Positions 6,613-12,562 of a stretch of 12,562 nucleotides of DNA are shown one piece after another. The DNA is taken from contig JACMIV010000033.1 of assembly GCA_014380965.1 (NCBI GenBank), forward strand, positions 1 through 12,562. The letters run 5' to 3'. Under the pieces are notes generated by a model. That model saw only the letters and a list, made by a program, of their open reading frames with translations, had not been told where the DNA came from and did no database searches. Position 1 is the stretch's first letter. Each line of letters starts with the position of its first letter. A program made the translations under genes and the position numbers. The stretch comes from Rhizobiaceae bacterium (GTDB lineage Bacteria > Pseudomonadota > Alphaproteobacteria > Rhizobiales > Rhizobiaceae).

Positions 6613-8217
6613 TCATCCGTAGTCACTGGAAGGCGTCAGGCCATCAAGAAAGCGAGAGGCGTCGTGCCGGATGGTGGCGATCTTCGCCTCGCTCATCCGA
6701 CCGAGCGTCGCATAGGGTTGCGCGAGCCTATGGTTGCCCTTCAGCCGGCCGCGGTTCCGATCGAGGAAATCCCAGTAGAGATAGTTGAAGGGACAGGCGC
6801 CATGCCCCTCCTTCTTCGCGGGCGAATAGGCGCAGGAGCCGCAGTAGTCCGACATCTTGTTGATGTAGTTGCCAGAGGCCGCATAGGGCTTGGACGCGAA
6901 GAGCCCATCGTCGGCATACAGGATCATGCCGAGGACGTTCGGCATCTCCACCCATTCGTAGGCGTCGTGATAGACGACCAGGTACCACTCCTGAACCTCT
7001 CGCGGATCGAAGCCGCTGAGGAGGCAGAAATTGCCGAGCACCATTAGCCGCTGGATATGGTGGGCATAGGCGTTGGCACGCGTCTCCTCGATCGACTGCT
7101 TCAGGCAGTTGAGATCGGTCTCGCCGGTCCAAAAGAAATCGGGCAGCGGCCGTGTGGCGTGAAGAGCGTTTCGGGTCGCGTAATCCGGCATCTCGTGCCA
7201 ATAAACACCGCGGATGAACTCACGCCAGCCGATGATCTGGCGGATGAAACCCTCGACGGCGTTGATCGGCGCCTCGCCCGCGCGATAGGCGGCCTCCGCC
7301 CGCTCGCAGCATTCCGCAGGGCCGAGCAGGCCGCAATTGATCAGCCCCGAGAGATGCGAGTGGAACAGCAGCGGCTCGCCCTGGCGCATCGCGTCCTGAT
7401 AGGTGCCGAAGCCGGGCAGCGCCGTTTCGATGAACCATCCGAGATAGGCGAGCGCATCCTCTCGCGTGACCGGGTAATCGAACCTCTCCAGCGAGCCGAA
7501 ATGATTGCCGAAGCGCGTCGCGACGAGGGCCAATACCTCCTCCGTCATCGCATCCGGCGGAAAATCCGGCCGTGCAGGCGGCTCGATCCCCTTCGGCAGC
7601 GGTTCGCGGTTGTCGTGGTCGAAGTTCCACTTGCCTTGCGACGGCTGGTCTGGCCCTTCCATGAGATAACCGGTCTTGCGCCGCATCTCGCGGTAGAAAT
7701 ACTCCATCCGCAAGGCCTTGGTCGACTTCGCATAGGCGGCGAAATCGTCGTGCGAGGCGATGAAGCGGTCGTCCCGGCGGATGTCGACGGGGATGTCCAG
7801 GTCTTCCCGCCAAGCCTTCATCATTTCCAGCACACGCCATTCCCCGGGCTCCGTTACCACGACGGAGGCGGGTTGGTGCCGCGCCAGGGCACGTCTCAGC
7901 TCGCCGGAAAACGAGCCGCTGTTGTTCTCGTCGTCGAGGCGGACATAGTCGACATGGATGCCCTCGGCCCCCAAGGCCTCGGCAAAATGGCGCATGGCGG
8001 AGAAGAGGAAGGCGATCTTGCGCTGGTGATGGCGCACATACGTCGCCTCCTCCGATACTTCCGCCATGAGCACGACGTCGCCCTCACGAAGATCGCGGAG
8101 ACTGGAGAGATCGCGCGACAGCTGATCGCCGAGGACGAAGCTCAACGTCCCGCCCGTCTGAGGCCGCCCGATGTCCGCCTCGGCACGCGGTCTTCCTCCG
8201 GCCGGGATTTCGGGCAT
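6613..8217 (-). CDS. phrB: Iron-sulfur bacterial (6-4) photolyase/cryptochrome (FeS-BCP, PhrB type)
   Basis: FAD-dependent light-driven repair of (6-4) photoproducts, or photoreception, in the cytoplasm. It has 534 residues and is strikingly similar to Agrobacterium PhrB as I recall it. The N-terminal Rossmann/antenna domain begins with SFVLGDQL at 26-33; a basic-acidic extension of ~23 residues precedes it. The C-terminal FAD domain contains NAVEGFIRQIIGWREFIRG (319-337) and NAYAHHIQRLM (382-392), the His-His pair of the active site at 386-387. The [4Fe-4S] ligands are all present: Cys371 (LNC), Cys459 and Cys462 (YCGSC) and Cys475 (GACP), with the same C-x2-C-x12-C spacing as PhrB. ATG 8217 has GGAG six bases upstream inside the SDR gene, whose stop lies two bases before it, so translation is coupled. 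Repair versus signalling cannot be told from sequence. Confidence 0.95.
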   Translation of the reverse strand: MPEIPAGGRPRAEADIGRPQTGGTLSFVLGDQLSRDLSSLRDLREGDVVLMAEVSEEATYVRHHQRKIAFLFSAMRHFAEALGAEGIHVDYVRLDDENNSGSFSGELRRALARHQPASVVVTEPGEWRVLEMMKAWREDLDIPVDIRRDDRFIASHDDFAAYAKSTKALRMEYFYREMRRKTGYLMEGPDQPSQGKWNFDHDNREPLPKGIEPPARPDFPPDAMTEEVLALVATRFGNHFGSLERFDYPVTREDALAYLGWFIETALPGFGTYQDAMRQGEPLLFHSHLSGLINCGLLGPAECCERAEAAYRAGEAPINAVEGFIRQIIGWREFIRGVYWHEMPDYATRNALHATRPLPDFFWTGETDLNCLKQSIEETRANAYAHHIQRLMVLGNFCLLSGFDPREVQEWYLVVYHDAYEWVEMPNVLGMILYADDGLFASKPYAASGNYINKMSDYCGSCAYSPAKKEGHGACPFNYLYWDFLDRNRGRLKGNHRLAQPYATLGRMSEAKIATIRHDASRFLDGLTPSSDYG

Positions 8218-8219
8218 CC

Positions 8220-8945
8220 CTAGCTCCGGATGCGAAGCGTGGAACGCCCGCCGTCGATCCCGATCACCTGCCCGCTGATCCAGGAGCCCTCGGGCGACAG
8301 CAGCAACCCGGCCATCGCGGCGATCTCGTCGGCCTGGCCCAGCCGCGGCAGCGGGTGCATCTTCGCAACCGCCTCCGCCATCTTCTCGCTCGTGACGACC
8401 TTCTGCCCGAGCGGTGTCAGCGTCAGCGACGGAGCGATCGCGTTGACGCGGATCTGCGGTGCGAACTCTGCCGCCAGCGAACGGACGAGCCCGACAACGG
8501 CGCCTTTCGCCATCGCAATGGACGCATGCGCCGCAAAGCCTTGATCGACGGCGACCGTGGAGAAGAGAACGATCCCGGATCCTGCCTCCGCTGTCTTTAA
8601 TGCCGGCAGAACGGCTTGGATCACCCTCGCCGCCCCCAGCGCATTGATATTGAAATCATTCAGGAAATCGTCAACCGAAAGTCTCTCGAACGGCTTCAGG
8701 TTGATGGTGCCCGCGGCATAGCAAAGCCCGTCAAGCGCGCCTTCGACCTCTTTGCCGAGCGCCGCAACCGATCCGGGGTCAAGGACGTCGCAGACGATCC
8801 CCCTGCCCCCGATCTCAGCGGCCAGCCCGTCGATCGCTGCCTTCTCGCGGCCCGTGACGATCACCGCGTGCCCCGCCGCCGCCAACCGCCGCGCCAACGC
8901 CTCGCCGACGCCGCCATGACCGCCGACGATCAGATACTGTGCCAT
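8220..8945 (-). CDS. Short-chain dehydrogenase/reductase (SDR)-like protein lacking the catalytic tyrosine
   Basis: A 241-residue single-domain Rossmann protein. The nucleotide loop is VGGHGGVG at 7-14 (variant of TGxxxGIG); DVLD at 53-56, YAAGTI at 76-81 (the NAG-type motif) and N99/N101 follow family positions. Ser129 is present, but the Y-x3-K motif reads I-A-M-A-K: Ile143 replaces the proton-donating Tyr while Lys147 is kept. The C-terminal VNAIAPSLTLTPL and SGQVIGIDGG blocks are canonical. The protein therefore probably binds NAD(P)(H) but may not be a normal oxidoreductase. ATG 8945 has GAGGA eight bases before it; the open frame back to 9074 is not family-like. It precedes the photolyase by two bases, so the pair forms an operon. 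Substrate unknown. Confidence 0.88.
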   Translation of the reverse strand: MAQYLIVGGHGGVGEALARRLAAAGHAVIVTGREKAAIDGLAAEIGGRGIVCDVLDPGSVAALGKEVEGALDGLCYAAGTINLKPFERLSVDDFLNDFNINALGAARVIQAVLPALKTAEAGSGIVLFSTVAVDQGFAAHASIAMAKGAVVGLVRSLAAEFAPQIRVNAIAPSLTLTPLGQKVVTSEKMAEAVAKMHPLPRLGQADEIAAMAGLLLSPEGSWISGQVIGIDGGRSTLRIRS

Positions 8946-9027
8946 GCCGCAATTCCTCGATGCTCGATCGCTCTGACATGCGGCGGAATGGCAGTGGATC
9001 AAGTGCGACCAGGGGGCGCGGCGGGTA

Positions 9028-9329
9028 TCAGCGATCGAAATCAAGATCCGCGATGTTCGAACCGTGCCGGACATTCAGGAGCAAGAATTCCTGTCTAGCG
9101 ATCTGGTAGAAGATCATATGGCTGCCGTACTCGTGCCGCCGAACGTCCCTTACAATCCTGAGTGCAAGACGCCCCATCCTGGGGTTCTGTGCCAACCGGA
9201 AAAGCTGGAGTCCAGTTCGCCGACATACTTCACGGCCTGCTTGGGGCCGAAGCGATCGAGCCCGAAGTTGTAAATGGCTTCGATATCGGAGGCAGCGCTT
9301 GCATTTAAAACGTAGACTGCTTTGGTCAC
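9028..9329 (-). pseudogene. parE: ParE/RelE-superfamily toxin gene broken by a one-base frameshift
   Basis: Starts at GTG 9329-9327, overlapping the antitoxin stop (GTGA). The first frame gives [20 protein letters not shown], then NFGLDRFGPKQAVKYVGELD plus SSF, a typical ParE N-terminus, and then runs into a stop at 9152-9150. The family continues in the -1 frame from about the T-run at 9203-9200: FRLAQNPRMGRLALRI, RRHEYGSHMIFYQ and a C-terminal LNVRHG block, ending at 9030-9028. Restoring one T to the TTTT run would give a 100-residue protein of the usual ParE size. ParE toxins inhibit DNA gyrase; as written the product would be a 59-residue fragment without the C-terminal half. Real decay and a sequencing error in the homopolymer are both possible. 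Confidence 0.8.
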
Positions 9330-9568
9330 CGGCCGGCGCGTTCTCGATCGACCTTCGCAACGATGTCGCCAACGGTGAGAGGACTGACCCCGCTCGCCAG
9401 CGACTCCGTCACCATGAGACGCAAAGCCTCGATGCTCTGCTCGTGATCGCGATCGCGATCGCGGCGGATCAGATTTCCGATGTCGTCCGAAGTGTCGCGG
9501 TAAGCGCCAGTGCGCAGCCGACGCAGGACCCATTCGTCTTCGGCTGCAGGTGATTCAATGATGGTCAT
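9326..9568 (-). CDS. parD: ParD-like antitoxin
   Basis: An 80-residue protein. [20 protein letters not shown] (14-33) and IRRD match the ParD/CopG-type core in which a ribbon-helix-helix is followed by the 'G-x-Y-x-x-x-S-D-x-I' helix; the very N-terminal strand is not typical. It probably binds and neutralises the ParE encoded next and represses their shared promoter. ATG 9568 follows GAAGG with a short spacer; its TGA overlaps the toxin GTG by four bases (GTGA), the standard coupling in such modules. A triple GATCGC repeat encodes Arg-Asp-Arg-Asp-Arg-Asp at about 36-41. The 93-bp gap to the divergent DUF2256 gene should hold the operator; I see only a weak palindrome, ATCGAACGAT. Confidence 0.78.
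   Translation of the reverse strand: MTIIESPAAEDEWVLRRLRTGAYRDTSDDIGNLIRRDRDRDHEQSIEALRLMVTESLASGVSPLTVGDIVAKVDRERAGR
9445..9462. repeat. Three tandem copies of GATCGC inside parD
   Basis: GATCGC is repeated three times without interruption. On the coding strand it encodes alternating Arg and Asp. Its length is a multiple of six, so copy changes would keep the frame while lengthening the charged helix. Confidence 0.8.
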
Positions 9569-9661
9569 GCCACCTTCGCCTTCGCTAAAAATCCCCGACA
9601 GGTGTTACATCGAACGATCGCGCATCCGCCTCAACCCGTCAGCCCGCATGCAGCAAGCTCT

Positions 9662-9850
9662 ATGCCCAAGATCCGCAAGAAATCCGACCTCCCCGAGAAA
9701 CCCTGCGTCCACTGCGGCCGGCCGATGGTCTGGCGCAAGAAGTGGGAGAAGACCTGGCAGGACGTGAAATACTGTTCCGATCGATGCCGTGCCGAGGCGA
9801 AGAGCCGGGCGTCGGCGAAACCGAAAAAGCATGTCACCGACTTAGTTTAG
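9662..9850 (+). CDS. DUF2256 small zinc-binding protein
   Basis: A 62-residue protein with the full DUF2256 pattern: [20 protein letters not shown] (7-26), [17 protein letters not shown], with Cys15, Cys18, Cys38 and Cys42 as probable zinc ligands (C-x2-C ... C-x3-C), then a basic tail. Function is unknown. As I recall, such genes often sit beside photolyase/cryptochrome genes, which matches the phrB-SDR operon ~700 bp away. ATG 9662 is chosen because homologues start just before KSDLP; there is no clear ribosome site, and the frame is open back to a GTG at 9602. It is divergent from parD and convergent with the molybdenum operon (14-bp gap). Confidence 0.88.
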   Translation: MPKIRKKSDLPEKPCVHCGRPMVWRKKWEKTWQDVKYCSDRCRAEAKSRASAKPKKHVTDLV

Positions 9851-9864
9851 CTGGCTTTTCTGAC

Positions 9865-11523
9865 TCAATCCGGCAGCGTGCCTTCGATCTCGAACCGTCC
9901 GCCCGCAGCCGCCAGTGCCTCGGGCGTGTCCACGTCGATCGCCGCGGCATCACCGATCTCGATCTCGACCACGTGCTGGCGATGGGCCGCGAGGATCGCC
10001 CTCGCTCCGACATCCCCCGAGAGCGCCAGCACCTCCTCGCGATAGCCCGCCGACAGCACCACGGGATTGCCGTAAACCCCGCCGCTCGTCGCAACGACGA
10101 TCGACCCTGCGCCCTCGCGGACGAAAGCGCTGATCAGCCGGTCGACGTCGGCCGGACGGAGAAATGGCTGGTCCGCCAGCATCACCAGAACGCCCTCGGC
10201 AGCCCCCGCCCCCTCGGCCCCCGCCCGAAAGCCTGCAATGAGGGAGGTCGACAGCCCGTCGACGAAGTCGGCGTTCCGGGTGATCTCGACGTCGAGCCCC
10301 GCAAGCACCGCCTCCATTTCGTCAGCCCGATGCCCGACGACGACCCTTACACGCCGCGCCGACGATCCGAGCGCGGTCAAAGCCGACCGGCGCAGCAGCG
10401 GGACGCCGTCGAAGGTCGCGAGCAGCTTGTTCGGACCGCCCATGCGGCTCGACCGACCGGCGGCAAGGATCACGATGTCGACGACCGGTCGCGAGGGCGT
10501 TGCGGGTGCTGAACGCCGCTTTGCCACCACCGTCGCGCGCGGTTGCGGCCGCGTCGCGATCTCCATCAGCAACCCGCCGACTCCCATCCCGCGGATATCG
10601 TCGCCGGTCACGGGAAGATCGGCGAGCAAGCGGTTCAGAATCCAGTCGAATCCATTCTCCTTCGGGCTGCGTGCGCAGCCCGGCGCGCCGATAATAGGCG
10701 TCCCAGCGATTTCGCCGAGCAGGAGGAGGTTGCCTGGATCGACCGGCATTCCGAGATGGGTCACCGTTCCGCCCGCGTCCTCGACGGCCGAAGGGATCAC
10801 GTCGCGTGCGTCGATCACCGCCGAAGCGCCGAAGACGACCGTGAGGTCCGCAGGCCCCTGTCCGACGATCGCCGCCGCGAGTGCCGCCGTCTGGTGCGCG
10901 CAGCGTGTCTCCGACACGATCGCCGAACCCGAGGCATCGAGCCGCTTTTGAAGGCTCGTCCGCGTCTTGTCGAGAACGCTGCTCTTGATCCCGGGCAGTT
11001 CGGTCTGGATGAGCGCGACGCGGCGACCGCGATAGGGCGCGACCCGGAAGGCGGGCGTCGCAGCCAGGAGGGACACGGCTTCGCGGACCGCCGCCTCTGG
11101 AACGGCAAGCGGAATGATCTTCACCGTCGCAACCATGCGCCCGGCCTCGACGGGCTCGTAGGCGCTCAACGTCGCAAGCGTGATGCCGGGGTCGATCGCG
11201 TTCAGACGGTCCACCACGGCCCGGTCCGGCACGAAGAGCCCAGCCGCTTCCGCGAAGAGATTGACGCGCCCCGTTCCCGTCGGTCCCGCCGAGACGAGCC
11301 GGCCGGCGATCGCCGCCCCGATCCGCTCGGCCGCGTCGTCCTCTGAAAGATCGTCCGCGTCGAGCACGGCCGCGACGACCTCCGCGATACCCGAATCCCG
11401 AAGCGCCGCGATGTCGGCCGCCGCCAGCCGGCTTCCCTTGGCGAGCCTGCCGCCGTCGAACCGGATCGCATGCGCAAGGATCGCGCCCTCCGCCTCGCCG
11501 AGAGGAATTGCACCGAACCTCAC
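9865..11523 (-). CDS. Molybdopterin-binding domain fused to a MobA/MocA-like nucleotidyltransferase
   Basis: A 552-residue two-domain protein of the type annotated 'molybdopterin-binding/glycosyltransferase family 2'. Residues 1-~345 form a MoCF/MoeA-like molybdopterin-binding part: FGAIPLGEAEGAILAHA at the start, FGASAVIDARDVIP, GMPVDPGNLLLLGEIAGT and PGCARSP around Cys283. From 350 a nucleotidyltransferase domain begins with LAAGRSSRMGGPNKLL (353-368) and continues with NADFVDGLSTSL and LADQP. LAAG, rather than LAGG, favours the CTP-using MocA type over GTP-using MobA. It probably converts molybdopterin-Mo to the dinucleotide cofactor for a xanthine-dehydrogenase or CO-dehydrogenase-type enzyme. 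Start is GTG 11523-11521, sharing GTGA with the xdhC stop. The same frame is open much further upstream, but that part is the shadow of xdhC. Confidence 0.9.
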   Translation of the reverse strand: MRFGAIPLGEAEGAILAHAIRFDGGRLAKGSRLAAADIAALRDSGIAEVVAAVLDADDLSEDDAAERIGAAIAGRLVSAGPTGTGRVNLFAEAAGLFVPDRAVVDRLNAIDPGITLATLSAYEPVEAGRMVATVKIIPLAVPEAAVREAVSLLAATPAFRVAPYRGRRVALIQTELPGIKSSVLDKTRTSLQKRLDASGSAIVSETRCAHQTAALAAAIVGQGPADLTVVFGASAVIDARDVIPSAVEDAGGTVTHLGMPVDPGNLLLLGEIAGTPIIGAPGCARSPKENGFDWILNRLLADLPVTGDDIRGMGVGGLLMEIATRPQPRATVVAKRRSAPATPSRPVVDIVILAAGRSSRMGGPNKLLATFDGVPLLRRSALTALGSSARRVRVVVGHRADEMEAVLAGLDVEITRNADFVDGLSTSLIAGFRAGAEGAGAAEGVLVMLADQPFLRPADVDRLISAFVREGAGSIVVATSGGVYGNPVVLSAGYREEVLALSGDVGARAILAAHRQHVVEIEIGDAAAIDVDTPEALAAAGGRFEIEGTLPD

Positions 11524-12215
11524 GCCGTCGCCGTCTCTCCGCGCCGGCGGAAGGCACGGATGATCGAGCCGAGCACGGCAACGGCAATCTCCGGCGGCGT
11601 CGCGGCGCCGATGTCGAGCCCGACCGGCGCCTCGATCCGGGCAAGCACAGCCGAGGCGACACCTGTGGCTTCCAGCCGCGCCTGCCGCGCCGCGTGCGTT
11701 TTCCGGCTTCCCAATGCGCCGATGTAGAAGCACCCAGCGTCGACAGCGGCGCGCAACGGCATGTCGTCGATCTTCGGATCGTGCGTTACCGCGACGAGCG
11801 CGGTGTAGGCATCGAGCGGGGACGTCTTCAACGCGTCCTCCGGCCAGTCGGCAACGAGCGAAACGTCCGGAAACCGCTCCTCGCTGGCGAAGGCCGTGCG
11901 CGGATCGACGATGAGGACATCGAAGCCGCAGAGCTTCGCCATCGGCGCCAGCGCCTGGCTGATATGCACCGCGCCGATCACCACCACCCTCGGGGGCGGC
12001 ACGTGGACGTTGAGGAAGACTTCGCCCTTCTCCGTCCGGCTCATGCCCGACTTGCCCGAGCGCAGCGCAGCATCGAGCTCTTCGGCCATCGCATCGCCGC
12101 CGATCTCGGCTTCCCGCACCAGCCGCTGGCCGCCGTCCGTGACATCCGTGACGACGATCGCCGCCCGCCGGGCGACACGTTCCGCATTGAGATCGGCGAG
12201 AAGCCCGAGGTCCAT
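11520..12215 (-). CDS. XdhC family protein, Rossmann (C-terminal) half
   Basis: A 231-residue protein matching the XdhC_C domain: Rossmann loop VVVIGAVHISQALAPMAKLC at 77-96, IVDPR (102-106), TALVAVTHDPKIDD (138-151), FYIGALGSRKTHAARQARL (163-181) and the signature APVGLDIGAATPPEIAVAVL (196-215). XdhC proteins bind molybdenum cofactor, help its sulfuration and insert it into xanthine-dehydrogenase-family enzymes. The usual N-terminal CoxI domain is not in this polypeptide but is encoded just upstream; ATG 12215 overlaps that gene's stop by one base (TGATG). It overlaps the downstream fusion gene by four bases, so all three are one translationally coupled unit. Residues 1-~70 form an extra N-terminal region that I cannot assign firmly. 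Confidence 0.92.
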   Translation of the reverse strand: MDLGLLADLNAERVARRAAIVVTDVTDGGQRLVREAEIGGDAMAEELDAALRSGKSGMSRTEKGEVFLNVHVPPPRVVVIGAVHISQALAPMAKLCGFDVLIVDPRTAFASEERFPDVSLVADWPEDALKTSPLDAYTALVAVTHDPKIDDMPLRAAVDAGCFYIGALGSRKTHAARQARLEATGVASAVLARIEAPVGLDIGAATPPEIAVAVLGSIIRAFRRRGETATA

Positions 12216-12550
12216 CAGCGTGCCCCCGCCGCGCCCGGCTCGATGAAGACAGGCTCGACGAAGACGCGGATGCGCCCGCCGCAGGAAAGCCCGACGCGCC
12301 ACGCCGTCTCGTCCGCGACGCCGAATTCCAGCATCCGCGGCGTCCCTGCCTCGATGACCTCCATCGCTTCGGTGACGACCGCGCCCTCGACGCAGCCGCC
12401 CGAGACGGAGCCGATGAAATTTCCGTCCCCATCGACGGCGAGCTGGCTCCCCACCGGCTGGGGTGCTGAGCCCCAGGTCTCGATCACCGTGGCCAGCGCC
12501 ACCTTGCGGCCGTCGTCGAGCCATTGCCCAGCCTGGTCCAGAATTGTCAT
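12215..12550 (-). CDS. XdhC/CoxI family protein, N-terminal domain only
   Basis: A 111-residue protein equal to the XdhC_CoxI domain alone: VIETWGSAPQPVGSQLAVDG (22-41), FIGSVSGGCVEGAVV (45-59) and GLSCGGRIRVFVEP near 87-100. The conserved Cys in SGGCVE and in LSCGG are both present. It acts with the Rossmann half encoded next in molybdenum-cofactor handling for an xdh/cox-type hydroxylase. ATG 12550 has GGAG about seven bases upstream (within 12551-12562), so the gene start is complete and genuine. Whatever precedes it in the operon lies outside the window; coxDE- or xdh-like genes are the likely neighbours. Confidence 0.92.
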   Translation of the reverse strand: MTILDQAGQWLDDGRKVALATVIETWGSAPQPVGSQLAVDGDGNFIGSVSGGCVEGAVVTEAMEVIEAGTPRMLEFGVADETAWRVGLSCGGRIRVFVEPVFIEPGAAGAR

Positions 12551-12562
12551 GCCCGTCTCCTG

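Noticed and set aside
7057..8223. A 388-codon open frame antisense to the photolyase.
   Set aside because: Mirror of a GC-rich coding frame; no family features and no ribosome site.
9200..9203. The TTTT run in parE as a programmed -1 frameshift site.
   Set aside because: The context C TTT TCC is not a proper slippery heptamer; slippage would need a first-position mismatch in the P site. A lost T is simpler.
11524..12432. Upstream extension of the molybdopterin-binding/nucleotidyltransferase frame by 303 codons.
   Set aside because: It overlaps the whole xdhC gene and its translation is low-complexity Arg/Ala/Gly; the GTG at 11523 overlapping the xdhC stop is the natural start.

Overview
The window is GC-rich chromosomal DNA with alphaproteobacterial, most likely Hyphomicrobiales (Rhizobiales), gene content. 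The pointers are a class I PHA synthase next to a DapL/AspC-like aminotransferase, map followed by radC, a usg gene, a four-cysteine Fe-S (6-4) photolyase of the Agrobacterium PhrB type, and a CtrA-type box. The genus cannot be fixed from the sequence; no rRNA, tRNA, CRISPR array, transposase or prophage structural gene is visible.

Layout. 1-1176 (minus): 5' two-fifths or so of a class I/II aminotransferase gene, preceded by a small predicted lipoprotein. 1324-3183 (plus, divergent from the lipoprotein): phaC, with a complete Cys-Asp-His triad. 3184-4547: an A/T-richer patch with an Imm11/DUF1629-like gene (minus) and, just upstream of it, a short open tail that could be the end of a lost gene. 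4548-6191 (plus): map and radC, 3 nt apart. 6216-6497 (minus): usg, convergent with radC, with a near-perfect CtrA-type box upstream. 6613-8945 (minus): a short-chain dehydrogenase (catalytic Tyr replaced by Ile) translationally coupled to the Fe-S photolyase. 9028-9568 (minus): a parDE-like toxin-antitoxin pair whose toxin is broken by a single-base frameshift. 9662-9850 (plus): DUF2256 zinc-binding mini-protein. 9865-12550 (minus): three overlapping genes for molybdenum-cofactor maturation (XdhC/CoxI N-half, XdhC Rossmann half, and a molybdopterin-binding + MobA/MocA-like nucleotidyltransferase fusion).

How the genes work together. phaC makes polyhydroxyalkanoate storage granules. map and radC are housekeeping. 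SDR + photolyase + DUF2256 look like one light/UV-damage neighbourhood into which a toxin-antitoxin pair has been placed. The molybdenum operon probably serves a CO-dehydrogenase/xanthine-dehydrogenase-type hydroxylase encoded upstream, beyond base 12562.

Most of the window is ordinary core and semi-core alphaproteobacterial DNA. The accessory or unusual points are the orphan immunity-like gene, the decayed ParE, the Tyr-less SDR coupled to a photolyase, and the CtrA box in front of usg. I see no convincing wholly new system.
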